NCBI GenBank assembly: GCA_017470485.1
Contig: JAFUYQ010000015.1
Span: forward strand, 36,102 to 100,101
Length of the DNA stretch: 64,000 nucleotides
Direction: 5' to 3'
DNA from: Synergistaceae bacterium
GTDB lineage: Bacteria > Synergistota > Synergistia > Synergistales > Aminobacteriaceae
The notes under the pieces were generated by a model that had not been told where the DNA came from, did no database searches, and saw only the letters and a list, made by a program, of their open reading frames with translations. Shown here one piece after another: positions 7,671-17,335 of this stretch. A program made the position numbers and the translations under genes. Every line of letters begins with the position of its first letter. The first letter of the stretch is position 1.

Positions 7671-10208
7671 ATGCCTGATGAAATCATAAATCCCAGCAAT
7701 CAGAATGAACAGAACGACAGCCCTAAACCTCAGTGCGATGAAAAAATCCTGAACCTTCCGCTAGTCGGCGAAATAAAAACAAGCTACCTTAATTACGCAA
7801 TGAGCGTCATCGTCGGCAGAGCTTTACCCGACGCGCGGGACGGCCTTAAACCCGTTCAGCGGCGTGTCCTCTATGCAATGTCCGAACTCGGCCTCAAGCA
7901 CAATACCGCCTACAAGAAATCCGCCCGTATCGTCGGTGAAACTATGGGTAAGTACCACCCTCACGGCGACTCGGCAATCTATGACACTATGGTCAGGCTT
8001 GCCCAGAACTGGAACTTACGGTACACACTCGTTGACGGTCAGGGTAACTTCGGTTCGGTTGACGGCGACAGCCCTGCGGCTATGCGTTACACTGAGGCGA
8101 GACTCAGCAGAGCCGGCGAGTTAATGCTCGCTAACCTTGACGAAGATACAGTCGAATGGGGACAGAACTTCGATGAATCACTGAAAGAACCTCTCACGCT
8201 CCCTTCAATCTTCCCAAATCTCCTCGTCAACGGCTCAACCGGTATCGCTGTCGGAATGGCCACTAACATTCCGCCCCATAACCTCCGCGAAATAGCTAAT
8301 CTCTTCTGCTGGCTCATCGACAACAACATCGAGCCTGAAGACGCTGCACTCGCTGACATCATGCGCATAATGCCCGGCCCAGATTTCCCGACGGGCGGTG
8401 AAATTCTCGGACGTTCGGGAATAATCGAGGCTTACAATACGGGGCGCGGAAAAATCACCGTTAGGGGCAAACTCCACGTTGAAGAGTCAAAACGCGGACG
8501 GCAGAGCATAGTCATCACTGAGATTCCTTACGGAGTGAACAAGACCATAATGCTTGAAGCGATGGTTCAGGCTGTTCAGGACAAGGATATTGAAGGAGTC
8601 CATGAGATGAGGGACGAATCCGACAGGGACGGATTAAGAATCGTTGTCGAACTTTCACGGGACGCTGACGCGGATTTGATTACCCGTCAGCTCTACAAGC
8701 ATACTTCATTGCAGACGACCTTCGGAGTGATTAACCTTGCACTTGTCGATAAGCACCCCGAAATCCTCAGTATTAAACAGCTTCTCTCAATCTTCCTGAA
8801 TTACAGGCGCGATGTCGTAAGGCGGAGAACTGAATACCGTCTCAAGCAGGCCAAAGCCCGTGAACATATCATCGAGGGCTTGAAGAAAGCACTTACTCAC
8901 ATTGAGCAGGTAATCAGGACAATCCGCTCAACGAACAACGCCGCTGAAGCTAAAGCAAGCCTTCAGTCAGTGTTAGGGTTCTCGGAGGCTCAGGCTCAGG
9001 CGATACTCGACATGAGGCTTCAGAGACTCACCGGCCTTGAACGCGGAAAACTCGATGAGGAACAGACTAAATTACTCACGGACATCGCAGGTTACAACAG
9101 CATACTTGAGGACAAAAAGACTCTTGACGGAGTAATTAAGGCTGAACTCTCAGATCTTGCGGCACGTTTCGGAGATGACCGGCGCACTTCTATTACTGAG
9201 TCGGAGATTCCTGAGACTGAAGAGTCGGAGCTTATCCCCGAAGAGGACATAGTGATTACGCTCTCGAAGGACGGATTGATTAAACGCCAGCCGCTAGAGA
9301 CATACAGGCTTCAGGCGACCGGCGGAAAGGGCAAGCGCGGAGCTAACATTCATGAGGACGACAGCATAGAGATTCTTTGCGTAACGAACACTCACCGCGA
9401 TATGTATTTCTTCACCAATGCAGGAAGAATTATGTCCCTCAGAGGCTACGAGATACCCGAAACTAAATCCGGCAAGGGCAAACCTGTAGGGCGTTACCTT
9501 CCGTTAGCGGACGGCGAGAGAATCGTGAACATAGCTGGGGACGGACAGACTGATTTCAAGTATGCGTTCTTCGTAACAAGACGCGGTATCGCCAAGAAAA
9601 TATCGTTTGAAGAACTCAAGTACACCAACCGCGCAAAACGTATCATGAAACTTGATGCAGGCGATGAAATTGCTCAGGTCAGACTCACAACCGGCAGTGA
9701 TGATATTCTCATGGTAACACGCAACGGGCTTGCATTGAGGGTGTCAGAAGCAGAGTTCAGGCCGTTAGCGAGGACTGCAAGAGGTTCAATGGCGATAAGG
9801 CTGAAGAATGATGACCGTGTACTCAGCTGTGATGTAGTTGACAACAACAGGACTGTTCTTGTCATTAGCCAGATGGGAATCGGAAAGAGGGTTGAATTTT
9901 CGTCATTCATGCCTCACCACAGGGCTACGACAGGTATATGCCTCATGGAACTTACCGAGAAGACCGGAAAATTATCTGCCAGCCTCTCGGTTAAGAACAC
10001 CGACGAAATCATAGCAATCTCCTCCAAAGGCAGAATGATTCGTATGCCTGTTGAGGGAATTAACATCATGAAGCGTCATTCAGTGGGCAATATTATTCTG
10101 AGGCTTGACGAGGGCGACACGGTAGCGGACAGCAGCATAATAAGTTCCGAAGATGACAATGAAATGACGGGCGAGCTTCCGTTCGGTGAGGACGATGAGA
10201 ATAGCTAG
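7671..10208 (+). CDS. gyrA: DNA gyrase subunit A
   Basis: The breakage-reunion subunit of gyrase. It contains the conserved [20 protein letters not shown] block, the quinolone-pocket segment [14 protein letters not shown] with Ser and Asp retained at the usual resistance positions, and the catalytic Tyr in AMRYTEARL. The C-terminal beta-pinwheel has a GyrA-box-like [10 protein letters not shown], which favours GyrA over ParC. An in-frame ATG at 7629 exists, but AGGAGG at 7652-7657 points to ATG 7671 (spacing 13, a little long). The product is about 845 residues. gyrB is not in the window. psd overlaps its 3' end. Confidence 0.96.
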   Translation: MPDEIINPSNQNEQNDSPKPQCDEKILNLPLVGEIKTSYLNYAMSVIVGRALPDARDGLKPVQRRVLYAMSELGLKHNTAYKKSARIVGETMGKYHPHGDSAIYDTMVRLAQNWNLRYTLVDGQGNFGSVDGDSPAAMRYTEARLSRAGELMLANLDEDTVEWGQNFDESLKEPLTLPSIFPNLLVNGSTGIAVGMATNIPPHNLREIANLFCWLIDNNIEPEDAALADIMRIMPGPDFPTGGEILGRSGIIEAYNTGRGKITVRGKLHVEESKRGRQSIVITEIPYGVNKTIMLEAMVQAVQDKDIEGVHEMRDESDRDGLRIVVELSRDADADLITRQLYKHTSLQTTFGVINLALVDKHPEILSIKQLLSIFLNYRRDVVRRRTEYRLKQAKAREHIIEGLKKALTHIEQVIRTIRSTNNAAEAKASLQSVLGFSEAQAQAILDMRLQRLTGLERGKLDEEQTKLLTDIAGYNSILEDKKTLDGVIKAELSDLAARFGDDRRTSITESEIPETEESELIPEEDIVITLSKDGLIKRQPLETYRLQATGGKGKRGANIHEDDSIEILCVTNTHRDMYFFTNAGRIMSLRGYEIPETKSGKGKPVGRYLPLADGERIVNIAGDGQTDFKYAFFVTRRGIAKKISFEELKYTNRAKRIMKLDAGDEIAQVRLTTGSDDILMVTRNGLALRVSEAEFRPLARTARGSMAIRLKNDDRVLSCDVVDNNRTVLVISQMGIGKRVEFSSFMPHHRATTGICLMELTEKTGKLSASLSVKNTDEIIAISSKGRMIRMPVEGINIMKRHSVGNIILRLDEGDTVADSSIISSEDDNEMTGELPFGEDDENS

Positions 10209-10815
10209 AGACGGACTGCCGACAATAATATTTCTTGCGTTATGCGCCGGAGCATTCGCGTTTATATCGTGGATACCCTGCGCAGTGATGTGTGTTCTGC
10301 TCGGAATAGTCTTATGGTTCTTCAGAGATCCTGAGCGTAAAACAGAATATCAAGACGGCTGTTTCTACTCTCCTGCTGACGGGAAGATAGTTGAAATTTC
10401 CGAGTGCGAACACAAATTCACAGGCCGTGCCGTTAAGGTCGGTATCTTCATGAATCTTTTCAGCGTTCACGTGAACAGAACGCCCTGCACGGGACGTGTT
10501 GATTATCTCGAATACATACCCGGAAAGAAAATCGCGGCATTTTCGCCGAAAGCCTCAGAGATTAACGAGCGAAACTATGTCGGCCTCTCAACTCAATGGG
10601 GCGCGGTAATGATGACTCAGATTGCAGGTCTTGTGGCACGAAGAATAGTATGCCGTCTGAAGCGCGGAGATGTTCTTGAGGCCGGCGAACGTTACGGAAT
10701 GATAAAACTCGGCTCAAGGGTTGATTTGTATCTTCCAAGTGATACAGTAATAAGGGTGAAGAACGGCGAGAAAGTAAAAGCCGGATTAACATTAATAGGG
10801 GTGATAAGGAATTGA
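10195..10815 (+). CDS. psd: Phosphatidylserine decarboxylase, short type
   Basis: It converts phosphatidylserine to phosphatidylethanolamine at the membrane. About 206 residues, the short form found in many anaerobes and archaea. N-terminal hydrophobic segments are followed by [13 protein letters not shown] and the self-cleavage site [10 protein letters not shown], where Gly-Ser is processed to the pyruvoyl cofactor. The start is either GTG 10186 or ATG 10195; both overlap the end of gyrA and ATG is preferred. pssA overlaps the stop by four bases, pairing the two steps of the pathway. Co-transcription with gyrA is likely from the overlap. Confidence 0.93.
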   Translation: MRIARDGLPTIIFLALCAGAFAFISWIPCAVMCVLLGIVLWFFRDPERKTEYQDGCFYSPADGKIVEISECEHKFTGRAVKVGIFMNLFSVHVNRTPCTGRVDYLEYIPGKKIAAFSPKASEINERNYVGLSTQWGAVMMTQIAGLVARRIVCRLKRGDVLEAGERYGMIKLGSRVDLYLPSDTVIRVKNGEKVKAGLTLIGVIRN

Positions 10816-11573
10816 GAAGTTTTCTGAGAATACGGCGGATAATGGGGCGTAAAGGAAAAACTCCTATGGAGTTCAGGCACATACTTCCCAACATGGTAAC
10901 GAGCGGTAATTTACTGTGCGGATTGTTTTCATTGATACTTGTGCTTCACGGGAAGTATATTCCGGCGGCATGGCTTGTATTTTTCGCGGTGATATTCGAC
11001 GGTTTTGACGGAAAGGTCGCGAGAATGCTCGGAGGCGGTTCGCAGTTCGGGCTTGAGTTCGACAGCTTGGCGGATTTGGTAAGTTTCGGTGTTGCACCGT
11101 CAATACTGCTCTATCAGGTGTCTGTGAGAGGGCTTAACATTACCGGCGCAGTAACGGCATGTTTCTTTGCGCTGTGCGTTGCGCTGAGGCTGGCGCGGTT
11201 CAATGTTGTTCATGTTCCCGGCCCGTTTCAGGGACTGCCCTGCCCGGCCGGAGGATTATTCGTGTCATCGTTCGTGATTGCAGGAGTGAATCTTCCCTCA
11301 TGGGTTATGGCGGTAATACTCGGACTTACGGGACTGCTGATGATTTCGAGTATACCTTACGCGAACATGAAGAAACTCACGAAGAAGACTGCTGACGGAG
11401 GAAAATGCCTGCTGCTTTTCACGATGTTTGTATTGTCGTTTGTGTTCCTGAAGAGCGGTGCGCCTTTGTTCCTGTTCAGCCTGTACATAGTGAGCGGACT
11501 TGTCAGGTTTGACTGGGGGCAGTGGCTTCTTAAACCTGAAGCAAGAGACGAGGCATTAAGCCACAAGAATTAA
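10812..11573 (+). CDS. pssA: CDP-diacylglycerol-serine O-phosphatidyltransferase
   Basis: It makes phosphatidylserine from CDP-diacylglycerol and serine. The CDP-alcohol phosphotransferase signature DGxxARx8Gx3Dx3D is seen complete from DGKVARMLGGGSQFGLEFDS to the following LAD. Several hydrophobic helices follow, as expected for this membrane enzyme. The TTG start overlaps the psd stop (TTGA). The length of 253 residues is normal. A hairpin terminator lies just downstream, so this ends the gyrA-psd-pssA unit. Confidence 0.94.
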   Translation: MRSFLRIRRIMGRKGKTPMEFRHILPNMVTSGNLLCGLFSLILVLHGKYIPAAWLVFFAVIFDGFDGKVARMLGGGSQFGLEFDSLADLVSFGVAPSILLYQVSVRGLNITGAVTACFFALCVALRLARFNVVHVPGPFQGLPCPAGGLFVSSFVIAGVNLPSWVMAVILGLTGLLMISSIPYANMKKLTKKTADGGKCLLLFTMFVLSFVFLKSGAPLFLFSLYIVSGLVRFDWGQWLLKPEARDEALSHKN

Positions 11574-11589
11574 GGGAAAAATTTTTGAG

Positions 11590-11623
11590 AGGCTCGCTGT
11601 TTTAACGGCGGGTCTTTTTTTTT
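11590..11623 (+). terminator. Rho-independent terminator after pssA
   Basis: A ten-pair stem (AGGCTCGCTG with CGGCGGGTCT, three G-T pairs), loop TTTTAA, then a run of nine or more T. It separates pssA from the convergent gene at 11622. Confidence 0.85.
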
Positions 11624-11870
11624 AAGGCCGGTAAATTTTCTTTGCGCTCTGAGCTTTTCTGGCTTTCTCCTGACGTTTGTACGCTGTCTCCAAAGCCCTT
11701 ACTATCTCGCTCCATTTAGTATTCCATGCAGTTTCGGCCTTGCAGGGGGCATAAGGTTTTTTTGAAGGGCTGTCAGTCTCTCTGATTCCTGCCGGCCTCT
11801 TGTGAATCGTGAAGCCCTCCCCGTCAAATGATATACTTGAACCGTCATCGAACGGAATATAGACTCTCAC
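11622..11870 (-). CDS. Hypothetical small basic protein (82 aa)
   Basis: An unrecognised protein starting at 11870, overlapping the rimI stop by four bases. It begins with a beta-rich stretch (MRVYIPFDDGSSISFDGEGF) and ends in a Lys/Arg-rich helix. It is the last gene of the long minus-strand train. No domain or membrane segment is visible. The tight overlap is the main support for it being a gene. Confidence 0.5.
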   Translation of the reverse strand: MRVYIPFDDGSSISFDGEGFTIHKRPAGIRETDSPSKKPYAPCKAETAWNTKWSEIVRALETAYKRQEKARKAQSAKKIYRP

Positions 11871-12346
11871 GCCCTTGCTCCCGTTTTGAGAGGAAGTCCG
11901 GCACTCATTACGATAGCGTCCTCCCCGTTTGAATAATATCCCCGTCTCACAGTCTCGCCGACAAATGACATCTGTGAATACAAAGATATTGCACCCGAAT
12001 TTGATTTCCTTACTTTGAGTCTTAAACGTCTGAAATGAAGGTACATTGCGCAGTCGCCCACTGCTGCCAAAAGCTGGCGGCCTATTCCCATACGTCTGTA
12101 TTTGCTGTCAACTATCAGAGCCATTAGGAGACCTTCTTTTTTCTCGCGGCCAAGAACCGCATAACCCAAAAGAGGAGCTTCCGCAGTCGTAGCGAAAGCC
12201 CCAAGATAAGTTATTTCGTTTTCCGAGTTCTTATTCAAATCGGCTCTTATTACTTCCTCAGGCCATGAACATGACGATGAAGCATTAAGTCTCAGAACTT
12301 CGGGTAAATTCTCGAATGTCAGAAAATCAATATCCGGCACGTACAA
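11867..12346 (-). CDS. rimI: GNAT acetyltransferase, RimI-like
   Basis: A 159-residue N-acetyltransferase resembling the ribosomal protein S18 alanine N-acetyltransferase. The acetyl-CoA motif is RRMGIGRQLL. The C-terminal half has LKVRKSNSGAISLYSQMSF and a GYYSNGEDAIVM ending, which is the RimI-type pattern. It lies six bases downstream of purA. Alternative: another GNAT acting on a different N-terminus. Family assignment is firm, substrate likely. Confidence 0.85.
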   Translation of the reverse strand: MYVPDIDFLTFENLPEVLRLNASSSCSWPEEVIRADLNKNSENEITYLGAFATTAEAPLLGYAVLGREKKEGLLMALIVDSKYRRMGIGRQLLAAVGDCAMYLHFRRLRLKVRKSNSGAISLYSQMSFVGETVRRGYYSNGEDAIVMSAGLPLKTGARA

Positions 12347-12352
12347 ATCAGA

Positions 12353-13645
12353 TTACATTCCCTTATTGATGGTCTGGTTTCTGTCAGCACCGACTCCGAT
12401 TAACCCCACTGGAACATTAAGAGCGTTCTCAATGTACTTCACGTATGCCTGAGCGTTGGCAGGAAGTTCACCGAACGTCTTGCAGTTCGTTATGTCATCG
12501 TCCCAGCCCGGCAGTGTCTCGTAAACCGGCTGAATCTCGCTGAGAGTTCCCGTATCTGTCGGCCATGATGTGAGGCGTTTACCGTCTTTCTCATATGCTG
12601 TGCAGACTTTGATACCGCCCATGCCGGTCAGAACATCAAGTTTAGTGAGGGCGATTACGTTTGCGCCGTTAAGCTCCATTGAGTACCTGAGAGCCGGAAT
12701 ATCAAGCCAGCCGCAGCGTCTCGGCCTTCCTGTAGTTGCGCCGAACTCGCCGCCGTTAGTCCTGAGCTTCTCGCCCATCTCCGTGAAGTCTTCGGTCGGG
12801 AAAGGCCCTTCGCCGACTCTGGTGGTGTAAGCCTTGACTACAGCTATCACCCTCGAAAGGTCATTAGGCGCAAGCCCTGTTCCTGTGAAAGCTCCTGCGG
12901 CTGAAGTTGACGAACTCGTTACGTAAGGGTAAGTGCCGTGATCTATGTCGAGAAGTGCGGCCTGCGCGCCCTCAAGGAGAATATGTTTTCCCTCATCGGC
13001 GGCCTGTCTGAGCAATGCTCTTGTGTCGGCAACGTAAGGTGCTAAAGCCTCGCCCCATTTCCTTGCCGGTTCGTATATCTCATCGAAAGCTAACGGCCTC
13101 TGGTTATAGAGCTTCGTGAAAATCTGATTCTTCTCGTCAAGAATGTAAGTCAGTCTTTCCCTCAGAACGTCAGCGTCAATCAAGTCCTCGACTCTTAAGC
13201 CGGAACGCGAATACTTATCGACATAGCACGGGCCGATTCCGCGTCCTGTAGTGCCGATTTTGCGTCCTTTGCCTCTGGCTTCCTCCTGAAGTTTATCGAG
13301 CATCTTGTGATAGGGCATTACGACATGAGCATGAGGACTCACTGCGAGCCTTGCCCTGTCCTGCCCTTTAGCGAAGAGTTCGCCTGTCTCATTGAGGAAC
13401 TGCTCCGGATCGAGAACGAGGCCGTTTCCGAGAACGCATAATTTTCCGGGATAGAGCATTCCCGAAGGAAGAAGGTGGAAAACTACTTTCTGCCCCTCGC
13501 TTATTACCGTATGCCCTGCGTTTGCACCGCCCTGAAAACGGACGAATACATCAACGTCCGAACCGAGCATGTCAACTACTTTGCCTTTTCCCTCATCGCC
13601 CCACTGTGCGCCGACGAGTAAATCTACATTCCTGTTAGCACTCAA
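12353..13645 (-). CDS. purA: Adenylosuccinate synthetase
   Basis: It joins IMP and aspartate using GTP in AMP synthesis. The N-terminal GAQWGDEGKGKVVDML, GGANAGHTV and TTGRGIGPCYVDK are diagnostic, as is the C-terminal TTGRPRRCGWLD. The length of 430 residues is standard. The only suitable start is TTG 13645, behind an AGGAGG site about ten bases away. It lies between ctpA and rimI in the same direction. Confidence 0.97.
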   Translation of the reverse strand: MSANRNVDLLVGAQWGDEGKGKVVDMLGSDVDVFVRFQGGANAGHTVISEGQKVVFHLLPSGMLYPGKLCVLGNGLVLDPEQFLNETGELFAKGQDRARLAVSPHAHVVMPYHKMLDKLQEEARGKGRKIGTTGRGIGPCYVDKYSRSGLRVEDLIDADVLRERLTYILDEKNQIFTKLYNQRPLAFDEIYEPARKWGEALAPYVADTRALLRQAADEGKHILLEGAQAALLDIDHGTYPYVTSSSTSAAGAFTGTGLAPNDLSRVIAVVKAYTTRVGEGPFPTEDFTEMGEKLRTNGGEFGATTGRPRRCGWLDIPALRYSMELNGANVIALTKLDVLTGMGGIKVCTAYEKDGKRLTSWPTDTGTLSEIQPVYETLPGWDDDITNCKTFGELPANAQAYVKYIENALNVPVGLIGVGADRNQTINKGM

Positions 13646-13661
13646 AATTTCTTACTCCTCC

Positions 13662-14879
13662 TTAAAATTTTCTGCCCGCAACCGAACGCAATGATTTTTT
13701 AATTTCAGTGATTGCGCGCTGTAACTGTACATCTTTCGATTTGTCCTTGTCGGGTTCGCCTTTGACCTCGATGTCGGGCGATAGTCCCACATGGTCTATA
13801 ACTTTTCCCGAAGGAGTGTAATACCTCGCTATCGTTACGTAAACTCCGCTTCCGTCCGTCAACGGGAATAATGTCTGAACGCTTCCCTTTCCGAAACTTT
13901 TTTCGCCGATTAATTTTGCCCTGCCTCTGTCGTTCAAAGCACCGGCCACAATCTCGGAGGCACTCGCGCTTCCGCCGTTAATTAAAACGGTCATGGGCAT
14001 GTTGGTGAGGTAATAACTTTTATCAGCGTAGTATTTTTCGTTGGCTCTTTCCGAACGCCCTTTTGTCGAAACGATGAGGCCGTCTCTCAGGAAAATGCTC
14101 GAAATCTTAACGCTTGCGTCGAGTAATCCTCCGCCGTTGTTACGAAGGTCAAGGATTAATGCCCTCATTCCTTTCCTCATCATATCGCGGACGGCATTTT
14201 TTGATTCCTCGCTTGTGTTGTGCTTGAACTGTGTCAGCTTGAGGTAGCCTATATCATCTGACAGCATTTCGTAACGGACGCTGTGAAGTTTGATTATCTC
14301 GCGCGTAATCTCGAAGCTGAGCAATTCGTCCTCGCCCTCACGCCGTACCCAGATGGTAACTTTGGTATCAGGTTCGCCCCTGAGTTTCTGAACGACTCTG
14401 TCCGATGTCCAGCCTATGACGACTTCGTTATCGACTTTGACAATCTGGTCTTTCGGTTTCAATCCTGCGCGCTCAGCCGGTGAATCCTCCATCGGGCTTA
14501 TGACGAGAATCTGACCGTCCCTGTTGCCTATGTACATTCCTAAACCGCCGTATTTACCTTCAAGTTCAATTTCCTCGTCCTTGAGCTGCGCCGGCGAGAC
14601 GAATCTTGTGTAAGGGTCTTTCCATGCCTCGACCATTCCGCGCGCGGCACCGTGAAGCAAATCGTCATCTTTAGCCGGTTTAGTGTCAGCGTCAACCTGA
14701 TAGCTCTCGATTATGTAGCGCACCTGACGGAGTAACCATAATGACCTTACGTTGAACGGTGATATTCTGTTGAAGTCATCTTCGGAGAAATCAGCGGACT
14801 GAGCCTTGTAGCCGTAAAGAAATCCTCCGAGCGCGAACGCTGTCAATATGAATAAAAATATTCTTTTTTTATTTGTCAT
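13662..14879 (-). CDS. ctpA: C-terminal processing peptidase (S41) with PDZ domain
   Basis: A secreted or membrane-anchored serine protease that trims envelope proteins. It has an N-terminal hydrophobic anchor, a PDZ domain (KYGGLGMYIG to VIGWTSDRVVQKLRG, about residues 110-190), then the tail-specific protease core with catalytic Ser in GGSASASEIVAGAL and Lys in GEKSFGKGSVQT. The length of 405 residues fits CtpA. It follows the two M23 proteins, so a role in controlling wall hydrolases is plausible, as known for CtpA/Prc in other bacteria; this is inference. Confidence 0.94.
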   Translation of the reverse strand: MTNKKRIFLFILTAFALGGFLYGYKAQSADFSEDDFNRISPFNVRSLWLLRQVRYIIESYQVDADTKPAKDDDLLHGAARGMVEAWKDPYTRFVSPAQLKDEEIELEGKYGGLGMYIGNRDGQILVISPMEDSPAERAGLKPKDQIVKVDNEVVIGWTSDRVVQKLRGEPDTKVTIWVRREGEDELLSFEITREIIKLHSVRYEMLSDDIGYLKLTQFKHNTSEESKNAVRDMMRKGMRALILDLRNNGGGLLDASVKISSIFLRDGLIVSTKGRSERANEKYYADKSYYLTNMPMTVLINGGSASASEIVAGALNDRGRAKLIGEKSFGKGSVQTLFPLTDGSGVYVTIARYYTPSGKVIDHVGLSPDIEVKGEPDKDKSKDVQLQRAITEIKKSLRSVAGRKF

Positions 14880-14935
14880 CTTTATTATTGGATTTACACC
14901 TGCCTACTGAGAATAGTTGAATTATACAGCATTAA

Positions 14936-16156
14936 TCATCTTCGCAAATAGTTCATGGGATTCTGTGCAGAACCGTTTTTCCTAACCTCGAAGTGAAGCC
15001 CGTACTCTGCGTCAGTTCCAGTGTTTCCGGCGCGTCCGATTACTGTGCCTGTGTTCACGTTAGCCCCCTCGCGGACTGAAGTGCTTCCCAAGTGAGCGTA
15101 AACTGTCGTTAAATCACCGCCGTGATCTATGATAACAACCTGCCCCAGTCCCCTGAGCCAGCCTTGATAGAGAACCTCGCCCGGTGCAGCTGCCTTAATC
15201 GGAGTACCTGCCGCAGCTTTGATGTCAATGCCGGAGTTGAATATTTTTGTCTTGAACGTCGGGTGAATGCGCGAGCCGTACTGCATGGTAACAGTACCGT
15301 TCACCGGCCATGCAAGAGTCTTCACGCTTCCTTTCGGAGATGATGACGATGTCTGAACCGGAACGGCTGATTTTGCGCCGCCTGCTTTAGCTTTTGAGAC
15401 TTTGACGGTTGAGGCGCGTTTCTTCTTCTGGTTCATGAGGTTTGTGATTTTGTTTCCTACGGCTCTCTGTGCGCTCTCTAATTCTTTAGCGGCTGACTCT
15501 GCTTTCTTCTGTTCGCTCTGAACGTTTTTCAGGAGGCTGTCAGTTTTTTTGATGGTGGTGTCAAATTCCTCGCGTTTCCGTTTAAGCTCGTCAGTCTGCT
15601 TAATAATCTGGGATTTGTCGGCCTCAAGTTTATTTTTTGCCTCAGTGAGCTGGCGTTCCCTTTCGTTAAGCTCCCTGAACATGTTTATATCCTGACGCGC
15701 AAAAATATTCAGCATATACGCCGTGTTCACAGCCTCATGAGGGCCGCCAGAACTGAATATAAGGCTTATGCTGTTCTCGTCGGGAGTGTGCTTGTAAAGT
15801 TCCGTGAGCCTCCCTTTGAGTAATGCGAGTATGCGGTTCATCGCCTCGTTCACGCGCTTAATATCCCTTCCGAGTTCGGTTACAGAGGCTTGCAGCTTTG
15901 AAGTCTCAAGCTCAAGGTCATTCATTCTCGACTCTGAATCGTTAGCGTCCTTTCTGAGGCGCGATAACTGGCTCAATAAAGTTTTAGACTCTTTCGATTT
16001 CTGACGGGCAATCTTGTTGTACTCTTCTATTTTCTTTTTCATGTCGCTCTGATTTTTCTGCTGGGTCTTAATCTGCTTGTCGATGTTCGAGGCGTTGAGC
16101 GTCATGAATGCCAGAATGAAAATCATTAAAGGCACAAAAATTTTTTTCACAGTCAA
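14936..16156 (-). CDS. EnvC-like coiled-coil protein with degenerate M23 domain
   Basis: A 406-residue exported protein: signal peptide, long coiled coil (about residues 25-245), then a LytM/M23 domain. Two key residues of the zinc centre are changed. The HxxxD motif reads FNSGID, so the first His ligand is Asn, and the HxH motif reads YGLHFE, so its first His is Gly. Other landmarks (DHGGDLTTVYAHL) are kept. By analogy with EnvC and NlpD, where inactive LytM domains activate amidases, this is probably an activator rather than an enzyme. Its upstream neighbour is a paralogue with an intact site. Confidence 0.88.
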   Translation of the reverse strand: MTVKKIFVPLMIFILAFMTLNASNIDKQIKTQQKNQSDMKKKIEEYNKIARQKSKESKTLLSQLSRLRKDANDSESRMNDLELETSKLQASVTELGRDIKRVNEAMNRILALLKGRLTELYKHTPDENSISLIFSSGGPHEAVNTAYMLNIFARQDINMFRELNERERQLTEAKNKLEADKSQIIKQTDELKRKREEFDTTIKKTDSLLKNVQSEQKKAESAAKELESAQRAVGNKITNLMNQKKKRASTVKVSKAKAGGAKSAVPVQTSSSSPKGSVKTLAWPVNGTVTMQYGSRIHPTFKTKIFNSGIDIKAAAGTPIKAAAPGEVLYQGWLRGLGQVVIIDHGGDLTTVYAHLGSTSVREGANVNTGTVIGRAGNTGTDAEYGLHFEVRKNGSAQNPMNYLRR

Positions 16157-16165
16157 AAATCCCTC

Positions 16166-17335
16166 CTAGCGTTTGAGATATTTTATCGGGTTCACCGGCG
16201 TACCGTACTGCCTAACTTCAAAATGAAGATGATAGCCCGTAACATTGCCGGTCTTCCCTACACGGGCAATTACAGCTCCGGCCTTAACTATCTGGCCTTC
16301 GCGGACAAGGCTCGCCGACAAATGAGCGTAAAGCGTCGAAAAACCTCTTCCGTGATCCACTACAACAACACGCCCGTAGCCCCTTAACCAGCCGTTATAG
16401 ATTACTTCACCGGGCGCGGCGGTTTTAACGGGCGTGCCATTCGGAGCTGCAACATCAATGCCGGAGTGAAGGATTTTCCGCTTGAGAATAGGGTGAATAC
16501 GGTTCCCGAAAGGACTCGATATTACGCCTCGTACCGGCCAGTCGAACTTTGACCCCTGACCTGTCGCAGGAATAAATGACCTCGAACGCTTCCGCTGTAA
16601 TTCCGCTATCATTGCGCCTGCTTCGCGCTGAGCCTCTTCAGCTTCTTTAGCGGCTTTCTCTGCAAGTGCTTTCTGCCTCTGAAGAGAGTTAATGAATTTA
16701 TTTGTTTCCTTTATGCTCTCGTTGTATTTGTCGCGCTGTTCCTGAACCGCCTGAGTCTTGTCCTTCAGTCTGGTCTGGTGGTCGTCCATTGTCCTGCGTG
16801 ATAAGTCCATATTCTGAAGTGTTGACTGAAGCTGGGAGAGTATATCCTCATCGCGCTGATTGACGCACTTCAGGAGGTAGGCATTCTCAACCGCCTCGAA
16901 GACCGAACGCGAGGCAAATAACGTTCTCATTCTGCCGGTTTCGCCGTACTTATACATGTCGAGTATACGCTCCCTCATTTTCCCTGAAAGCTCATTAATT
17001 TTTACCTGTTCCGCTTTCATGTAGCCGTCAAGAACGTCAATATTCTCCTGAATTTTCTGGCTCTGAAGCTCAAGAACCGTGAGTTCCTGCTCTGCAACGC
17101 TTTCATCTTGCTGAAGGGTGTTTACTTTCGTTAATAGGCCCTCGACTCTTGCGCCCATTTTTTTGACCTGATCCCTGTAAGTCTGAACCTGTTTCGCGAG
17201 GTCTGAACGTTTCTTTTCTTCTGCTGCTATCTGAGCGTCAATGCTGGGTTTAGGAGTTTTCGCTGATTTTTTTGCTGCCGAAGGAGCTATGAGAAGTATT
17301 AACAGGAGAATGAACGCTGAAAATTTCCTTTTCAT
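16166..17335 (-). CDS. Coiled-coil M23 peptidase with intact zinc site, next to ftsX
   Basis: A paralogue of the gene at 14936 with the same plan: signal peptide (MKRKFSAFILLLILLIAPSA), coiled coil, M23 domain. All metal and catalytic motifs are intact: LHSGID, DHGRGFSTLYAHL and YHLHFEV. It is predicted to cut peptidoglycan cross-links. A longer reading frame exists upstream, but ATG 17335 overlaps the ftsX stop (ATGA), follows GAGG, and opens the signal peptide. The place directly after ftsEX matches partners such as PcsB or EnvC that FtsEX controls through their coiled coils. Confidence 0.9.
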   Translation of the reverse strand: MKRKFSAFILLLILLIAPSAAKKSAKTPKPSIDAQIAAEEKKRSDLAKQVQTYRDQVKKMGARVEGLLTKVNTLQQDESVAEQELTVLELQSQKIQENIDVLDGYMKAEQVKINELSGKMRERILDMYKYGETGRMRTLFASRSVFEAVENAYLLKCVNQRDEDILSQLQSTLQNMDLSRRTMDDHQTRLKDKTQAVQEQRDKYNESIKETNKFINSLQRQKALAEKAAKEAEEAQREAGAMIAELQRKRSRSFIPATGQGSKFDWPVRGVISSPFGNRIHPILKRKILHSGIDVAAPNGTPVKTAAPGEVIYNGWLRGYGRVVVVDHGRGFSTLYAHLSASLVREGQIVKAGAVIARVGKTGNVTGYHLHFEVRQYGTPVNPIKYLKR

